Below, in pieces: positions 20,555 through 29,301 of a DNA stretch of 64,000 bases (the first letter of the stretch is position 1; every line of letters starts with the position of its first letter). The DNA comes from Idiomarina rhizosphaerae (GTDB lineage: Bacteria > Pseudomonadota > Gammaproteobacteria > Enterobacterales > Alteromonadaceae). Location: contig NZ_JAMZDE010000007.1 in the NCBI RefSeq assembly GCF_024159085.1, positions 310,001 through 374,000 on the forward strand, read 5' to 3'. Under the pieces are notes generated by a model. The model did no database searches, was not told where the DNA came from, and was given only the letters and a program-made list of their open reading frames with translations. A program made the position numbers and the translations under genes.

Positions 20555-22483
20555 TTACTTCTTATCGTCGTCTTTGACTTCTTCAAATTCAGCGTCAACG
20601 ACATCATCATCCGCTTTGGAAGACTGCTGTTCACCGCCAGCTGCACCTTCAGCACCTTGTTGTGCCTGTTGCTGCTGAGCTGCTTCCATCAGTTTCTGCG
20701 ATGCTTCCATCAACGCCTGAGATTTCGCATCAATGGCTTCTTTATCACCATCTTTAGACGCTTGCTCAAGTTCTTCACAAGCTTTCTCAATGGCGTCTTT
20801 GTCTTCCTGAGACAAGGCATCGCCAACTTCTTTCAGCTGGTTACGGGTTGCGTGAACCAAACCGTCTGCCTGGTTACGTGCCTGCACCATTTCTTCAAAT
20901 TTCTTGTCTTCTTCAGCGTGCGCTTCAGCATCTTTAACCATTTTATCGACTTCAGACTCATCCAGACCAGAAGATGCCTTAATGGTAATCTTCTGTTCTT
21001 TGCCTGTGTCTTTATCTTTGGCTGATACGTGCAGAATGCCGTCCGCATCAATGTCAAAAGTGACTTCAATTTGTGGTACACCACGAGCCGCTGCACGAAT
21101 ACCTTCCAGGTTAAACTGACCCAGAGATTTGTTATCCGCAGCGCGTTTACGCTCACCCTGAATAACATGGATAGTTACTGCAGACTGATTGTCTTCAGCC
21201 GTTGAGAAGGTTTGCGATTCTTTAGTCGGAATCGTTGTGTTCTTCTCAATCAGCTTGGTCATTACGCCGCCCATGGTTTCGATACCCAGCGACAGAGGAC
21301 AAACGTCCAGCAGCAGAACGTCTTTCACATCGCCCTGCAGTACACCAGCCTGAACCGCAGCACCCACTGCAACAGCTTCGTCAGGGTTCACATCGCGGCG
21401 TGGTTCTTTACCGAAGAAGTCCGTTACCGCAGCCTGTACTTTCGGCATACGAGTCTGACCACCAACCATGATGATGTCCTGAATGTCACTGACCGACAGA
21501 TCAGCATCGGCTAAAGCCTGTTTCAATGGCTCAAGCGATTTTTTGATTAAGTCTTCAACCAGTGATTCCAGCTTCGCACGGGTCACTTTAATGGCCATGT
21601 GCTTAGGACCAGCGTTGTCTGCCGTAATGTACGGCAAGTTCACTTCGGTTTGCTGAGCTGACGACAATTCAATTTTCGCTTTCTCTGCGGCCTCTTTAAG
21701 ACGCTGCATAGCTAATGGATCTTTACGCAAGTCCATGCCCTGGTCTTTTTGGAACTGCTCAACTAAGTAGTTGATTAAGCGGTTATCAAAGTCTTCACCA
21801 CCTAAGTGCGTATCACCATTAGTTGCCAGTACTTCAAAGGTGTGCTCGCCTTCAACTTCGTCAATCTCAATAATAGAGATATCGAACGTACCACCACCTA
21901 AGTCATAAACAGCGATCACGTTGTCGCCGGACTTCTTGTCCATACCGTACGCTAAAGCAGCAGCTGTCGGTTCGTTAATAATACGTTTGACGTTAAGACC
22001 CGCGATTTTACCGGCGTCTTTTGTCGCCTGACGCTGAGCATCGTTAAAGTAAGCCGGTACAGTAATTACCGCATCCGTTACTTTCTCGCCCAGAAATTCT
22101 TCCGCTGTCTTTTTCATCTTTTTCAGGACTTCAGCAGAAATTTGCGGCGGCGCTTTTTTGTCACCATCAATTTCTACCCATGCGTCACCGTTGTCAGCCT
22201 TAACAATTTTGTAAGGCATAATGCCGATATCACGCTGTACTTCTTCGTCCTGAAAGCGACGGCCGATAAGGCGCTTAATCGCAAACAAGGTTTTGTTTGG
22301 GTTGGTTACTGCCTGACGCTTTGCCGGTGAACCTACCAAAATTTCGCCATCATCAGTAAATGCAACTACTGACGGAGTTGTACGGTCGCCTTCGCCGTTT
22401 TCAATAACGCGAGCTTTGCCACCATCTAGTACAGCAACACAAGAGTTTGTTGTACCTAAATCTATACCAATCGTTTTACCCAT
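20555..22483 (-). CDS. dnaK: Chaperone DnaK (Hsp70)
   Basis: DnaK is the ATP-driven Hsp70 chaperone. The 642-residue product carries the nucleotide-binding motifs [41 protein letters not shown] and DLGGGTFD. The interdomain linker follows as [16 protein letters not shown]. After the substrate-binding domain comes a Gln/Ala-rich lid tail ending [12 protein letters not shown] sigma-32-like promoter lies 47 bases before the ATG at 22483. Order grpE-dnaK-dnaJ. Confidence 0.98.
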   Translation of the reverse strand: MGKTIGIDLGTTNSCVAVLDGGKARVIENGEGDRTTPSVVAFTDDGEILVGSPAKRQAVTNPNKTLFAIKRLIGRRFQDEEVQRDIGIMPYKIVKADNGDAWVEIDGDKKAPPQISAEVLKKMKKTAEEFLGEKVTDAVITVPAYFNDAQRQATKDAGKIAGLNVKRIINEPTAAALAYGMDKKSGDNVIAVYDLGGGTFDISIIEIDEVEGEHTFEVLATNGDTHLGGEDFDNRLINYLVEQFQKDQGMDLRKDPLAMQRLKEAAEKAKIELSSAQQTEVNLPYITADNAGPKHMAIKVTRAKLESLVEDLIKKSLEPLKQALADADLSVSDIQDIIMVGGQTRMPKVQAAVTDFFGKEPRRDVNPDEAVAVGAAVQAGVLQGDVKDVLLLDVCPLSLGIETMGGVMTKLIEKNTTIPTKESQTFSTAEDNQSAVTIHVIQGERKRAADNKSLGQFNLEGIRAAARGVPQIEVTFDIDADGILHVSAKDKDTGKEQKITIKASSGLDESEVDKMVKDAEAHAEEDKKFEEMVQARNQADGLVHATRNQLKEVGDALSQEDKDAIEKACEELEQASKDGDKEAIDAKSQALMEASQKLMEAAQQQQAQQGAEGAAGGEQQSSKADDDVVDAEFEEVKDDDKK

Positions 22484-22530
22484 GATTCGTCTCCAACTTC
22501 TGATTCATGTAATTTGTTTCGTTACCCCTT

Positions 22531-22559
22531 ATCTGGGGTGCCTATGTTCGAATTTCAAT
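22531..22559 (-). promoter_or_regulatory. Sigma-32-type heat-shock promoter for dnaK
   Basis: Minus strand: ATTGAAA (TTGAAA at 22553-22558) and CCCCAGAT (22531-22538) are separated by 14 bases, close to the sigma-32 consensus CTTGAAA-N13/14-CCCCATNT. Confidence 0.75.
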
Positions 22560-22588
22560 ACCCAACATAGGGATAATTTTCGATTTTG

Positions 22589-23254
22589 TTACGCTTTTGT
22601 ATCGACACCCGAGTTCGAGTTACGCGCAACCATCACCATTGCCGGACGCAACAGGCGTCCATTCAGCTCGTAACCTTTTTGCATTACCGCCATAATGGTG
22701 TTGTTCGGATGCTCATCAGATTCCTGCATAGACATGGCCTGGTGTTGATCCGGATTAAAGGCTTCGCCTTCTGCACCAATTGCTTTTACTCCGAACTTTT
22801 CCAGTGTTGAGGTTAAGCTTTTGTAGGTCAGCTCAATGCCTTCTACGAAATTTTTGTTCGCCTCGTCTTCTTTATCAGCCAGCTGTAAAGCACGTTCCAG
22901 ATTATCTACCGAAGTCAGTATCTCATTAGCAAACTTCTCTAACGCAAACTTATGTGCCTTTTCAACATCCTGACTGGCCCGGCGACGCACATTTTCCATT
23001 TCAGCCTGAGTGCGCAATACCGAGTCGCGCTGATCATTCACTTTCGCTTCGGCTTTACTTAAAGCCAGTTCCAGCTCAGCAATGCGATCCGTTTGATCCG
23101 ATGACTGCCCTGCAGTTTCAGCTTCATCGGCAGCTACGTCCTGCTGCAACGCCTCTTCCGCTGCCTGTGCGGCTTCCTGTTCCGCTTTTTGCTGCTCTAC
23201 GGTCGGCTCATCAGCCGTTTCGTTTTTCTGTTTCGAATCGTTTTTATCGGTCAT
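22589..23254 (-). CDS. grpE: Nucleotide exchange factor GrpE
   Basis: GrpE releases ADP from DnaK. The 221-residue product has an extended E/Q/A-rich N-terminal region, a long coiled coil (about 60-125) and the C-terminal beta wing with [10 protein letters not shown] and [20 protein letters not shown]. It has its own sigma-32-like promoter and is transcribed divergently from nadK, as in E. coli. Confidence 0.97.
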   Translation of the reverse strand: MTDKNDSKQKNETADEPTVEQQKAEQEAAQAAEEALQQDVAADEAETAGQSSDQTDRIAELELALSKAEAKVNDQRDSVLRTQAEMENVRRRASQDVEKAHKFALEKFANEILTSVDNLERALQLADKEDEANKNFVEGIELTYKSLTSTLEKFGVKAIGAEGEAFNPDQHQAMSMQESDEHPNNTIMAVMQKGYELNGRLLRPAMVMVARNSNSGVDTKA

Positions 23255-23296
23255 AAGTGACTCTCTTTAACCAGTTTAAAATTAAGGTTGCAGGAT

Positions 23297-23326
23297 TAAT
23301 GGGGGCAAGTTTTTTTCTTTCAAGGG
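23297..23326 (-). promoter_or_regulatory. Sigma-32-type heat-shock promoter for grpE
   Basis: Minus strand: CCCTTGAAA (TTGAAA at 23318-23323), a 13-base spacer, and CCCCATTA (23297-23304). This is a near-perfect sigma-32 consensus, 42 bases before the grpE ATG. Confidence 0.85.
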
Positions 23327-23396
23327 GATTTCTCTTACTTGATAAATTTTCTTGCTCATCGTAGCGTAAGCACACGAACGCATAAGGATCCCGTTA

Positions 23397-24275
23397 ATGA
23401 GCGCATTTACAAAGATTGGGTTACTCGGCAAAGCCGACGACCGTGGTACCCAGTTAACCTTAGAAACGATTACCACGGCTTTAATTCATCGTGGTTTTGC
23501 GCTGTGTCTGGAAGCACGTACGGCGGAGCAATTAAACTTGCCGGAAGAAGTCGAAACGCTAAGCCTGCAGGATCTAGGAGAATGGGCCGAAATTGCTGTC
23601 GTCGTCGGTGGTGACGGCAACATGCTCGGTGCTGCCCGCGCTTTATGTGAGTACGATATCGGTGTTATCGGCGTCAACCGCGGTAATTTAGGTTTTTTAA
23701 CCGACTTAGATCCCGATGAAGTCATGACCCCTCTGTTGTCAGTACTCAATGGAGACTATCACGTAGAAGAGCGTTTCCTGCTCTCAGCCGAAGTCATTAA
23801 CAACGGCAATTCATCGGGCACCGGCAGAGCAATTAATGAAATTGTTCTGCACTCCGACAAAGTCGCTCACATGATAGAGTTTGAACTCTATGTGAACGAC
23901 CATTTTGTCTTTAGCCAACGCTCTGATGGTTTAATTTGCGCCACCCCAACCGGCTCCACCGCCTATTCATTATCGGGCGGCGGCCCTATTTTGCATCCAG
24001 GCCTTGACGCAATGACTCTGGTGACTATGTTTCCCCATACCTTAAGCAGCCGACCAATTGTCGTCGACGGTAACAGTGAAGTCAGATTAAAGGCAGCTTT
24101 TGACAATGACTTGCTGCAAATTAGTTGCGATGGCCATGTCAGGATGACAGTGCACCCCGGCGATGATGTCATTATCAAAAAATACCCGAAAGCCTTACGC
24201 ATGATTCATCCGATTGACCACAACTACTATCACGTATTACGTAATAAACTAGGCTGGGGTAGCCGACTTTTTTAA
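23397..24275 (+). CDS. nadK: NAD kinase
   Basis: NadK phosphorylates NAD to NADP. The 292-residue product has the catalytic GGDGNML motif near residue 72, the [11 protein letters not shown] segment, and the NAD-binding [16 protein letters not shown] near 185. AAGGA lies upstream of the ATG. It is divergent from grpE and upstream of recN, the same neighbourhood as in E. coli. Confidence 0.98.
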   Translation: MSAFTKIGLLGKADDRGTQLTLETITTALIHRGFALCLEARTAEQLNLPEEVETLSLQDLGEWAEIAVVVGGDGNMLGAARALCEYDIGVIGVNRGNLGFLTDLDPDEVMTPLLSVLNGDYHVEERFLLSAEVINNGNSSGTGRAINEIVLHSDKVAHMIEFELYVNDHFVFSQRSDGLICATPTGSTAYSLSGGGPILHPGLDAMTLVTMFPHTLSSRPIVVDGNSEVRLKAAFDNDLLQISCDGHVRMTVHPGDDVIIKKYPKALRMIHPIDHNYYHVLRNKLGWGSRLF

Positions 24276-24284
24276 ACGGGATAC

Positions 24285-24312
24285 TTGCATTTCGATGCAG
24301 CTACTGTATAAA
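24285..24312 (+). promoter_or_regulatory. Sigma-70 promoter for recN
   Basis: TTGCAT (24285-24290) and TATAAA (24307-24312) are 16 bases apart. The LexA box begins 12 bases downstream of the -10, so bound LexA would block initiation. Confidence 0.6.
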
Positions 24313-24323
24313 TACTGTATAAC

Positions 24324-24339
24324 CTGTATATATCAACAG
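24324..24339 (+). promoter_or_regulatory. LexA (SOS) box of recN
   Basis: CTGTATATATCAACAG fits the CTGT-N8-ACAG LexA consensus with an AT-rich centre. It lies 16 bases before the recN start. A CTGTATAAATACTGTA stretch just upstream resembles a degenerate second site; E. coli recN also has several boxes. Confidence 0.85.
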
Positions 24340-24355
24340 TATTGGAGCGAAGGCT

Positions 24356-26020
24356 ATGTTATCCCAATTAACTATTCGCAACTTTGCAGTCGTTAAATCG
24401 TTAGACATTGAATTTCACAACGGCATGACCGCTATCACCGGCGAAACCGGTGCCGGTAAATCTATAGCTCTGGATGCCCTGAGCCTTTGTCTGGGTAGCC
24501 GGGCCGACGCTAACTGGGTTCGCCCGGATCAGGAAAAAGCGGAAATTACAGCCGTTTTTGCTTTGGAAGATGCCAGCCCCGCTCACCAATGGTTAGCTGA
24601 GAATGAGTTTGATGCTGATGATGACTGCGTATTACGTCGGGTTATTCAGCGCGACGGACGCTCCAAAGCATGGATTAACGGAACACCGGTTCCTGTCAGT
24701 CAGCAAAAATCTCTGGCACCGCTGTTGGTCAACATTCATGGTCAACACGAACATCAACTATTGTTAAAAGAAGAGCATCAATTAACTCTACTCGACAGTT
24801 ACGCCCGCCATAAACACTTGTTAGACAAGGTTCAGCAAGACTATAAAAACTGGGCTTCAGTTGAAAAACAATACCAAAGCTATCAGCAACAAAAAGAAGA
24901 GCTGGAAGCCCAACGTCAATTACTTGAATACCAGGTTAATGAACTGAATGAGTTCGCGCTAGCTGATGGCGAATTCGAAGAGCTGGAGCAAAAACACAAA
25001 CGCTTAAGTAACAGCAAGGTTTTACTCGAAGCTGGCGTGTTTGCTTTAAACGCTCTTTACGAAGGAGAGCACAATAACGCATCCAGCCTGGTTCAATCCG
25101 CCAGCCAGCGCTTAGCTGAAGCTGAAGAGATGGACACCTCACTCTCTCCTATTAACCAGTTACTGCAACAGGCAAAAGTACACATTGAAGAAGCGGCACT
25201 TGAATTACGCCAGTATCAGGACGATTTAGAGCTCGACCCGGGCGAACTTCAGATTATAGAAGACCGCTTAAGCGCCGCTATTCATTTAGCGAAGAAGCAC
25301 CAGATACCCGGCTCCGAACTGAGCCAGCAACACAAAAAGTTAATAGATGAGCTTAATAATCTAGAGCAGGCCGGTGAACAAGCGGAAAAGCTGGACGAAG
25401 ACCGACAGCAGGCCCGCAAAATCTATCGAGAGAGTGCCCTTAAGCTTTCCACAAGCCGCGAGCAGGCAGCTGCGGAATTAAGTCAAAAAATAAGCAGCTC
25501 GATGCAAGAATTGAATATGCCGCATGGTCGTTTTGTTATTCAGGTCGAACATGATGCCAACGCCCGGGCTACCCGACAGGGTACCGATGAGGTCGAGTTT
25601 CTGGTAACAACCAACCCGGGACAGCCCATACAGGCGCTGAATAAAGTCGCTTCTGGGGGTGAACTTTCGCGAATTAGCCTTGCCATACAGGTGATGACAG
25701 CAACACAGAAAACGGTTCCTACCATGATGTTTGATGAAGTTGATGTTGGTGTCAGCGGCCCTACCGCATCAATAGTGGGTTCTATGCTTCAGGCTTTGGG
25801 GAAAAGCTCTCAGGTTATTTGTGTTACTCACTTACCGCAAGTCGCGGCTAAAGCTCATCAACAGTTACAAGTGAGCAAATCAACTGATGGAGCCGAAACT
25901 GAAACCGCAGTGATTGCGTTATCGAAAGAGCAAAGAGTTATCGAACTGGCGCGTTTGTTGGGCGGCGACAAAGTCACCGACATGGCGAAAGCTAATGCGA
26001 GGGAATTACTCGCCAGTTAA
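24356..26020 (+). CDS. recN: DNA repair protein RecN
   Basis: RecN is an SMC-like ATPase acting early in double-strand break repair. The 554-residue product has Walker A GETGAGKS near residue 30, a central coiled coil (about 150-370), the ABC signature SGGELSRISLA near 435, and Walker B TMMFDEVDVG with the following H-loop VTHLPQVAA. The upstream LexA box indicates SOS induction. Confidence 0.98.
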   Translation: MLSQLTIRNFAVVKSLDIEFHNGMTAITGETGAGKSIALDALSLCLGSRADANWVRPDQEKAEITAVFALEDASPAHQWLAENEFDADDDCVLRRVIQRDGRSKAWINGTPVPVSQQKSLAPLLVNIHGQHEHQLLLKEEHQLTLLDSYARHKHLLDKVQQDYKNWASVEKQYQSYQQQKEELEAQRQLLEYQVNELNEFALADGEFEELEQKHKRLSNSKVLLEAGVFALNALYEGEHNNASSLVQSASQRLAEAEEMDTSLSPINQLLQQAKVHIEEAALELRQYQDDLELDPGELQIIEDRLSAAIHLAKKHQIPGSELSQQHKKLIDELNNLEQAGEQAEKLDEDRQQARKIYRESALKLSTSREQAAAELSQKISSSMQELNMPHGRFVIQVEHDANARATRQGTDEVEFLVTTNPGQPIQALNKVASGGELSRISLAIQVMTATQKTVPTMMFDEVDVGVSGPTASIVGSMLQALGKSSQVICVTHLPQVAAKAHQQLQVSKSTDGAETETAVIALSKEQRVIELARLLGGDKVTDMAKANARELLAS

Positions 26021-26106
26021 ATTCGTTCTATACTGGCGTTCGGGTAAGTCATTGTTTATCATCGACGCCAATACAATCAATTGAGATTAATTTTAATAGG
26101 TATTTC

Positions 26107-26457
26107 ATGTCAAGATTTGGAGTTTTTCTAGTTGCCGTTATAACCTTAAATGGCTGTTCTCTTCTCGATAAAATGGTATATCGTATTGATATCCCACAAG
26201 GAAATTACCTTGAGCAGGAAGATGTCGACAAGTTGCGGGTGGGAATGACTGAAGAGCAAGTTGTCTTTGTGCTGGGAACCCCTGTTGCGCAGAATAGCTT
26301 TGACTCTGACCGCTGGGTATACCTTTATAAAATGGATCCCAATTCAGGTGAAGATTACCGTAAAGAGCTGGTACTTACCTTCAATGACAAGCGTTTGCAG
26401 GATTTTAAAGGCGACTTTGATAAGCCAGAAGACTTTAACCAGGCATTGGATCAGTAA
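26107..26457 (+). CDS. bamE: Outer membrane assembly lipoprotein BamE (SmpA)
   Basis: BamE is a lipoprotein of the BAM complex that inserts beta-barrel proteins in the outer membrane. The 116-residue precursor has a short signal with lipobox LNGC (Cys17), then the SmpA/OmlA domain: YLEQEDVDKLRVGMTEEQV, LGTP and DRWVYLYK. It follows recN, as in E. coli. Confidence 0.95.
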   Translation: MSRFGVFLVAVITLNGCSLLDKMVYRIDIPQGNYLEQEDVDKLRVGMTEEQVVFVLGTPVAQNSFDSDRWVYLYKMDPNSGEDYRKELVLTFNDKRLQDFKGDFDKPEDFNQALDQ

Positions 26458-26487
26458 CTCGCCTCGAAATCTACATCAAGGAGAATT

Positions 26488-29211
26488 ATGGCGAACTCTT
26501 CACTTAACGATGAGGTCGTCCGTGTTGTCCGAAGTTCTGGAGACAAACGAGACTATCAGCACCTGACACTAGAGAACCAACTTAAGGTGTTGTTGGTTCA
26601 CTGCCCTGATAGCCAGAAAGCCGCGGCGTCTGTCGCGGTAAATGCCGGCCATTTCGATGATCCTGAACATACTCAGGGGTTGGCTCATTTTTTAGAACAC
26701 ATGTTATTTTTAGGAAGCCAGGCGTTTCCTGAACCCTCCGCTTTCGGCCACTTCTTAAATTTGCAAGGTGGCCAGCACAACGCCTGGACAGGCACTGAAT
26801 TTACTAACTACCATTTTGACTGCAATGCTAATGCACTGCCGCAGGCACTGGAATTTTTTTCCGCTATGCTGAAGAAACCGTTGCTGTCGGAGAGTTGGAT
26901 AGACAAAGAAATAAGTTCTATAGAGTCTGAGTTTCGTCTGAAGCAGAATGATGAGCTCAGACGTTTGTATCAGGTTCATAAGGTTACGGCTAACCCAAAA
27001 CACCCCTTCAGTCAGTTTTCTGTGGGCAACCTTAATACCCTCAGACACGACGAGCACGGTACCTTAAAAAGCAAGTTACAGCGCTTTTTTAACGAGCACT
27101 ATGTAGCACAAAGAATGCGGCTGGTCATTGCTGGTCCTCAGTCTATTACTGAACTCGAACAATTAGCTCACAGCTACTTTGCCGATATTAAACAACAACG
27201 CACCGACAAAACTTCTATTAACGCTCCTCTTTACCGCCAGGAGCAAAAGGGAGTGTGGATAAAAGTTAAGCCCGTCAAAGCAGCTTACCGCCTTATTTTG
27301 ACATTACCGTTACCAAGTATCGACGCAGACTACCCGCATAAAACCACCAGCTTTATCGCGCATTTATTGGGCTACGAGGGGCCGGGAAGTTTATTCAGCT
27401 CTTTACGCTCTAAGGGATGGGTCAACTCACTCTCGGCTGGAGGGGGAATCAGTGGCAGTAACTTCAAAGATTTTAATATTAATATCCAGCTTACTGAGTC
27501 TGGACGCCGCCATGTTGAAAAGGTTGTTCAGTGGGTTTTTGCCTATATAAGAAAAATTGAAGCTGAAGGGATTGAAGACTGGCGCTACAAAGAGCGCCGT
27601 ATTACCACAGAAATGAGTTTTCTGTATCAAGAGCCGACTCCGGTCGGAGAATTGGCTAACCAGCTCTCCGTAAACGCTTTTCACTATAAACCGGAAGACA
27701 CACTGTACGGTGATTATCGTATGGATGGGTTGAATCACTCTTATGCTGCAAAAACCCTGCAGCAGATGACCGCCGAGAATGTGCGCATTACTTTAATTGC
27801 TCCTGATGTACTTACGACTGAAGTCGCACCGATTTATCATACAGAATATGGTTTGAGCCCTATTAGCCAAAAGCAGTTTCAGTTATTTTTATCAACACCT
27901 GATGACTTCAACTGTCAGCTACCCAAGCCCAATCGTTTTCTCAACTCCCGGTTTAAACCTTTGCCTCTGGAGGCGGGTGGCTCTCTGCCAACACGATTAG
28001 AGGACAGTGCACAGTTACAGTTATGGCATCTGCAGGATCGTGATTTCCGGGTGCCCAAAGGCCATATTTACTTGTCCTTAAGGTTGCCTGCGGTAACCAA
28101 TTCAGCTTTTCACTTCGCTATTGCCAGATTATGGTCTGAGCTAATGATAGATGCGTTAAATGACGACTTGTATGACGCCGAAGTGGCCGGCTTGCACTTT
28201 AATATTTACCCTACTCAAAATGGCATAACGATACATACAACTGGGCTTTCTGCCGGGCAAATTCCATTAATGCAACATCTTATCCGGCGAGCTTTAAAGA
28301 CTCGTTTTGCGAGACGCCGCTGGCAGGATCTAAAACAAAGCTTGTTAAGTAACTGGCACTCAGCTCATCAGAGCCAGCCTCTTAATAAGCTTTTTGCTGA
28401 ACTGAATCAGCAACTGCAGTCAGGTTTATTTCGGCTTAACGATTTAGCCAGTGAATTGGAAAAGGTCTCTTTCCGTCAGTTTACAATAGAAGTAGCTAAG
28501 CTTTTTTCCCCTGTGCATGTTACTGCGCTAGCTCACGGCGACTGGCAAAAAGGCGACGCTCTTAAGCTGGGACAGCTTATTAAGAATAATCTTCCCGACC
28601 AACGAAGCGTTCCTAACAAAAGACTTCCTGTTAAACGTGTCCGCGATTTTTGTTCGCAGCAATTAATTGTTCCTGCTGAACACTCAGACACCGCTGTTTT
28701 GCTTTATTTTCAAGGCGAAGATGATACTTCGACCGAGCAAATCAGCTTTATGCTCTTGCAACAGTTAATTCATCAACCGATATTTCAGGCTTTACGAACC
28801 GAACAACAACTGGGTTATGCCGCCGGAAGCCAGTACTTTCCGGTGCAACGTCTACCCGGAATCTTATTTTTCTTACAGTCACACGAGTTTGATGCCGATA
28901 AACTTTATCAAGCAATATATGACGTGATTAACGTGCAACTCGATGAGCTTGAGAATCTGACGCTGAAGGAATGGCACCACGCTAAGTCAGTACTTAAGCA
29001 GCAAATTAAGACAATTGATCGCAACTTAAGGGTTCGCAGCCAGAGACTTTGGGGCGCTATTCAACTCGCCGATACAGGGTTCAATCGCCAGCAAGAACTT
29101 CTCAGCGCCCTGGAACATTGCCAACTCAGTGACTGGCTGGAACGAATAAAACTGCGTTTAGGTGATAAATCGCAAGCTCTAAGGCTTCAAACCCAAACTC
29201 TGACCGAGTAG
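26488..29211 (+). CDS. M16-family insulinase-like metalloprotease
   Basis: The 907-residue protein resembles pitrilysin/insulysin. The inverted zinc motif HFLEH is at residues 67-71, with the distal glutamate in SIESEF about 75 residues later. Three further M16-type domains follow, including LRTEQQLGYAAGSQYFP near residue 770, typical of the insulysin C-terminal half. No signal peptide is visible, so it is probably cytoplasmic, unlike E. coli PtrA. AAGGAG precedes the ATG. It lies 30 bases after bamE. Degradation of short peptides is the likely role (inference). Confidence 0.92.
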   Translation: MANSSLNDEVVRVVRSSGDKRDYQHLTLENQLKVLLVHCPDSQKAAASVAVNAGHFDDPEHTQGLAHFLEHMLFLGSQAFPEPSAFGHFLNLQGGQHNAWTGTEFTNYHFDCNANALPQALEFFSAMLKKPLLSESWIDKEISSIESEFRLKQNDELRRLYQVHKVTANPKHPFSQFSVGNLNTLRHDEHGTLKSKLQRFFNEHYVAQRMRLVIAGPQSITELEQLAHSYFADIKQQRTDKTSINAPLYRQEQKGVWIKVKPVKAAYRLILTLPLPSIDADYPHKTTSFIAHLLGYEGPGSLFSSLRSKGWVNSLSAGGGISGSNFKDFNINIQLTESGRRHVEKVVQWVFAYIRKIEAEGIEDWRYKERRITTEMSFLYQEPTPVGELANQLSVNAFHYKPEDTLYGDYRMDGLNHSYAAKTLQQMTAENVRITLIAPDVLTTEVAPIYHTEYGLSPISQKQFQLFLSTPDDFNCQLPKPNRFLNSRFKPLPLEAGGSLPTRLEDSAQLQLWHLQDRDFRVPKGHIYLSLRLPAVTNSAFHFAIARLWSELMIDALNDDLYDAEVAGLHFNIYPTQNGITIHTTGLSAGQIPLMQHLIRRALKTRFARRRWQDLKQSLLSNWHSAHQSQPLNKLFAELNQQLQSGLFRLNDLASELEKVSFRQFTIEVAKLFSPVHVTALAHGDWQKGDALKLGQLIKNNLPDQRSVPNKRLPVKRVRDFCSQQLIVPAEHSDTAVLLYFQGEDDTSTEQISFMLLQQLIHQPIFQALRTEQQLGYAAGSQYFPVQRLPGILFFLQSHEFDADKLYQAIYDVINVQLDELENLTLKEWHHAKSVLKQQIKTIDRNLRVRSQRLWGAIQLADTGFNRQQELLSALEHCQLSDWLERIKLRLGDKSQALRLQTQTLTE

Positions 29212-29219
29212 AATAGTCT

Positions 29220-29248
29220 TTGACAGTAAGTACCTCTCTCGTTATCTT
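29220..29248 (+). promoter_or_regulatory. Candidate sigma-70 promoter for the propeller-GGDEF-EAL gene
   Basis: A perfect TTGACA (29220-29225) is followed after 17 bases by TATCTT (29243-29248, four of six). It lies directly after the M16 protease stop. Confidence 0.55.
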
Positions 29249-29301
29249 AACGATATATTAACAATAAAGAGCTGCTAAAGTAGCCATTCAATAGGTTTGT
29301 C

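Noticed and set aside
22541-22571. CIRCE/HrcA element before dnaK
   Set aside because: The inverted repeat does not match TTAGCACTC-N9-GAGTGCTAA, and sigma-32 boxes explain heat control better.
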